A stretch of DNA of 64,000 bases from UBA6522 sp965221035 (GTDB taxonomy: Bacteria > Pseudomonadota > Gammaproteobacteria > Steroidobacterales > Rariloculaceae). The position numbers and the translations under genes are program-made. The stretch is from contig OZ244860.1 of the NCBI GenBank assembly GCA_965221035.1, positions 3,534,001-3,598,000 of the forward strand. The letters run 5' to 3'. Below the pieces are notes generated by a model. It saw only the letters and a program-made list of their open reading frames with translations, was not told the DNA's origin and searched no databases. Positions 61,233 to 64,000 of the stretch are shown piece after piece (the stretch's first letter is position 1; each line of letters opens with the position of its first letter).

Positions 61233-62671
61233 GCAGCCGAATTGATCGGACGGCTGCCAGGCGTCGCATCAACAAATTGAATGTCGCGCAATGGATATTA
61301 ATCGTCGCGCTTGTGACTTTGTCGGCTTGCGACTCGCGAAGCCCGGGTACCGATCGACCAATGAATTCTGCAGCGACAGCTGCACCACCAAATGTCCTGT
61401 TGATCATATCCGACGATCACGCCTGGAGTGATTACAGCTTTATGGGGCATGAACACGTTCAAACGCCGGCAATTGACCGATTGGCCAATGAAGGCGTTAC
61501 CTTCGCACGTGGCTACGTACCGACGGCACTGTGTCGTCCCTCCTTGGCAACGATCGCCACCGGGCTATACGCTTCACAGCACGGCATTACGGGTAACGAT
61601 CCGACGAGCAGGGTCGAAGGTGGCAAAGACTCGGAGGCGTACCGGCGACTGCGCGGACAAATCATTGGCAAGATTGATCGGGTTCAGACCTTGCCCCGAC
61701 TGTTGAGCGACAAAGGCTATGTTTCGCTGCAAACCGGGAAGTGGTGGGAGGGGAGCTTTGAGAGAGGCGGGTTTGACGAGGGGATGACCCGCGGTTTTCC
61801 CGGCCCAGGCGGTCGGCATGGAGACGACGGCTTGAGGATCGGTCGGGAAGGGTTAGGCGAAATCACCGATTTCATTGACAGAGTCTCTGCCGAGAATAAA
61901 CCCTTTTTTGTGTGGTATGCGCCGTATATGCCTCATTCCCCGCACACACCGCCCGAGCGTATTCTGGAAAACTACCAGGATAGGGAATTGCCGGTACCGG
62001 TTGCGAAATATTTTGCAATGATCGAGTGGTTTGACGAAACCATTTCTCAATTGTTTGGTTATCTGGATGAGAAAGGACTCAAAGAGAATACGCTTGTAGT
62101 GTACGTCTCGGACAACGGCTGGATAAGCAATCCGGAACAAACCGACCGGTTTTTGCCCCGCTCGAAGCAAAGCCCCAATGAAAATGGCGTGCGCACGCCA
62201 ATCATATATTCGCTGCCTGGTCAGCTCCAGTCGCAGATGCGTAGTGAACTAGCCAGTAGCGTTGACATCGTACCGACAATACTGGGTGCGGCCGGGCTGG
62301 ACGTGCCCAATGAGCTACCGGGTATCAATTTGTATCCTCATTTGCACCAACAAACGCTGATCGACCGAGACACGATTTTTGGCGAAGGGTTTGCGCACGA
62401 TATGGCAGACATCAATGAGCCCGAATCCTCAATGTTGTATCGATGGGTTATTGATGACTATTGGAAGTTGATTTTGAGCTACGACGGCAGAAACGATAGC
62501 TATCAGAATTATCACGAAGACGTGCTTGGTGGTCCGCGTCTCTATAACTTGTTGAATGATGAACACGAATTGATCAACTTGGCGACGAGACACCCTGAAG
62601 TGGTTGAACGCCTGGCAGAAAGATTGACTGCCTGGTATCCCGTCGAGAACCGCGAGATTCTGCAGGATTAA
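61229..62671 (+). CDS. Type I sulfatase, lipoprotein
   Basis: This 480-aa sulfatase has a lipobox (TLSACDS) and the metal/active-site motifs IISDDHAW, the formylglycine site TALCRPSLATIATG with Cys102, TGKWWEGSF, FVWYAPYMPHSP and YVSDNGWI. Cys-x-Pro-Ser followed by Leu in place of Arg is a variant seen in many polysaccharide sulfatases. Maturation needs an FGE or anaerobic activator not seen here. It lies between GH78 and GH3, so the target carbohydrate is sulfated, as in ulvan. Confidence 0.91.
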   Translation: MSSRIDRTAARRRINKLNVAQWILIVALVTLSACDSRSPGTDRPMNSAATAAPPNVLLIISDDHAWSDYSFMGHEHVQTPAIDRLANEGVTFARGYVPTALCRPSLATIATGLYASQHGITGNDPTSRVEGGKDSEAYRRLRGQIIGKIDRVQTLPRLLSDKGYVSLQTGKWWEGSFERGGFDEGMTRGFPGPGGRHGDDGLRIGREGLGEITDFIDRVSAENKPFFVWYAPYMPHSPHTPPERILENYQDRELPVPVAKYFAMIEWFDETISQLFGYLDEKGLKENTLVVYVSDNGWISNPEQTDRFLPRSKQSPNENGVRTPIIYSLPGQLQSQMRSELASSVDIVPTILGAAGLDVPNELPGINLYPHLHQQTLIDRDTIFGEGFAHDMADINEPESSMLYRWVIDDYWKLILSYDGRNDSYQNYHEDVLGGPRLYNLLNDEHELINLATRHPEVVERLAERLTAWYPVENREILQD

Positions 62672-62674
62672 ACA

Positions 62675-64000
62675 ATGGAAAGAATTACGTCATCGGTTGC
62701 GATCATACTCCTTGCTTTTTACGGGGGGCACAGTCGAGCCCAATTCGTCGACAGCATTTACAAGGATCCGAATCAGCCGATAGAGGAACGCGTCGACAGT
62801 CTGCTTTCGCAAATGACCTTGCAGGAGAAGGTCAACCAACTGCTCAGCAACTATGTAAGGGTCGACGTGGGCAATGACGGAGCCCTTTCGATCGAATCGA
62901 CCTTTCGGGAGCAGCTTGGGAACGGCCTGGGCTCGGTACAATACGTCAACCTGACACTGGATGCGGCGCAGGATGCCGACTTCAGCAACATGATTCAACG
63001 CCATGTTGCGGAGAACACCCGGTTAGGTATTCCGGTACTGCTGGGGGGCGAAGCGCTGCATGGACTCATTGCGCGCAACGCCACCACGTTCCCGCAGGCG
63101 ATTGCCCTGGCCGGGACCTGGGATACGTCCCTGGTCAACCGGGTTTTCACTCGCGCCGCATTACAGGCGCGGTCACGTGGGAACCACGTCATGTACACGC
63201 CGGTGCTGGATCTTGCCCGGGACCCTCGCTGGGGCCGAATGGAGGAGACCTACGGAGAAGATGTGTATCTGGTCACGCAGATGGGGCTGGCGGCCACCAC
63301 GGGTCTTCAGGGCGGCGGCAAGCGGGTCGGAAGCGATCACGTGGTATCCGCCCCGAAGCACCTTGCAGGGTATGGACAGGCCGACGGCGGTCGAAATTTT
63401 GCCCCTACCAGCATACCGCCACGCATTTTCCGGGAAGAAGTTCTCGAACCCTTCCGCCAGGCGGTTACGAAAGCACATGTCTGGGGCATCATGCCGTCGC
63501 ACAGTGAAATAGACGGTGTCCCCGCCCATGGCAACGAATGGCTGTTGAATGATCTCCTGCGCGAGGAATGGGGATTCCGGGGGATGGTGGTCAGCGACTA
63601 CCATGATATTCATCGGCTCAGGATTCTGCATCGGGTTGCAGCCACGGAAGAAGAAGCTGTCCGCCTGGCACTCAAGTCAGGAGTCAACCTCGATCAGCCC
63701 AGAGGCGAGAGCTACGTATTCTTGCCGCAGGCGCTGGAAGCCCATCCGGAATACATGCCCTATCTCGACCAGCGTGTTCGCGAGGTTCTGCGCGTCAAAT
63801 TCATGCTCGGCCTGTTTGAAAATCCCTATGTCGACAAGCATAGAGCCGTCTCCATACAGGATGATCCGACCAATGCAGAGCTGGCGCTCGAGGCTGCGGA
63901 GAAAGCCGTAATCCTGCTGAAAAACGAAAACAGCCTCTTGCCACTGCGCAAGAACGAGCTGACTAAGATCGCTGTAATCGGTCCGAATGCGGGGGAAACC
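62675..64000 (+). CDS. GH3 beta-glycosidase (beta-xylosidase/glucosidase type), 3' end cut by window
   Basis: The open frame from ATG 62675 runs to the window edge (442 aa, partial). A signal peptide (SSVAIILLAFYGGHSRAQ) precedes the GH3 barrel: MTLQEKVNQLL, PVLLGGEALHG, APVLDLARDPRWGRMEETYGED in part (YTPVLDLARDPRWGR), PKHLAGYGQADGG and MVVSDYHD with the nucleophile Asp308. Then comes the start of the second domain (AVILLKNENSLLPL). It should remove beta-xylose or beta-glucose. With sulfatase, rhamnosidase and unsaturated-uronyl hydrolase, xylose release from ulvan-type chains is plausible. Three bases separate it from the sulfatase stop. Confidence 0.9.
   Translation, partial: MERITSSVAIILLAFYGGHSRAQFVDSIYKDPNQPIEERVDSLLSQMTLQEKVNQLLSNYVRVDVGNDGALSIESTFREQLGNGLGSVQYVNLTLDAAQDADFSNMIQRHVAENTRLGIPVLLGGEALHGLIARNATTFPQAIALAGTWDTSLVNRVFTRAALQARSRGNHVMYTPVLDLARDPRWGRMEETYGEDVYLVTQMGLAATTGLQGGGKRVGSDHVVSAPKHLAGYGQADGGRNFAPTSIPPRIFREEVLEPFRQAVTKAHVWGIMPSHSEIDGVPAHGNEWLLNDLLREEWGFRGMVVSDYHDIHRLRILHRVAATEEEAVRLALKSGVNLDQPRGESYVFLPQALEAHPEYMPYLDQRVREVLRVKFMLGLFENPYVDKHRAVSIQDDPTNAELALEAAEKAVILLKNENSLLPLRKNELTKIAVIGPNAGET

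Overview
The window looks like carbohydrate-catabolism islands of a Gram-negative, probably marine proteobacterium, most likely a gammaproteobacterium. Evidence is lipobox lipoproteins, a Tat-exported PhoD phosphatase, a TRAP transporter, the repeat domain on the GH86 protein and the sugar-acid pathways. No rRNA or tRNA gene was recognised, so taxonomy is inference.

Region 1 (1-28.5 kb) reads as a red-algal galactan (agar/porphyran) locus. It holds an SSS sugar symporter, two GPH transporters, a cytoplasmic LacZ-type GH2, a lipoprotein GH2, and a lipoprotein GH86-type agarase/porphyranase coupled to a KDPGal-type aldolase. A long plus-strand series from 14288 to 28548 encodes a sugar transporter, two SDRs, a galactonate-dehydratase-like enzyme, a 3,6-anhydro-L-galactonate cycloisomerase, a GntR regulator, an FAH-family hydrolase and an AldA-like dehydrogenase. 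Inside this series sits a complete corrinoid methyl-transfer module: a UroD/MtaA-type methyltransferase, a B12-binding corrinoid protein, a RamA-like ATP-dependent activator and a pterin methyltransferase, preceded by an unrecognised 209-aa protein. Red-algal galactans carry O-methyl sugars (6-O-methyl-D-galactose, 2-O-methyl-anhydrogalactose), so I propose a corrinoid-dependent sugar O-demethylation pathway. It would be an oxygen-independent alternative to the known P450 route. This is the main candidate for a new system.

Region 2 (28.5-34.1 kb) holds an enoyl-CoA-hydratase-like protein, two CaiB/BaiF CoA-transferases and a signal-less solute-binding-protein homologue. They diverge from a MetE-C-like zinc methyltransferase. 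A shared operator, TTGTCAACAATNGACAA or its core, overlaps the -35 elements here and at three places in region 1, tying the two regions into one putative regulon. A fragment of a GH2 3' end lies at 34078.

Region 3 (34.1-45.7 kb) is a mixed stretch: PhoD, cyclophilin, two tandem metallo-beta-lactamase-fold proteins, secreted proteins of unknown role, a beta-helix protein, an NHL-propeller lipoprotein, a ParDE pair, an SdiA-regulated-like protein and a frameshifted EF-hand gene.

Region 4 (45.5-64 kb) is an L-rhamnose locus. It has an NCS1 permease with an overlooked 59-aa membrane protein, L-lactate dehydrogenase, an FGGY kinase, a fused aldolase/dehydrogenase, rhamnose isomerase, a DeoR regulator and a TRAP transporter. 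A tightly overlapping GH105, GH78, sulfatase and GH3 chain follows, suggesting a sulfated rhamnose/uronate polysaccharide such as ulvan. Its base composition is visibly more AT-rich than the 14-28 kb operon.
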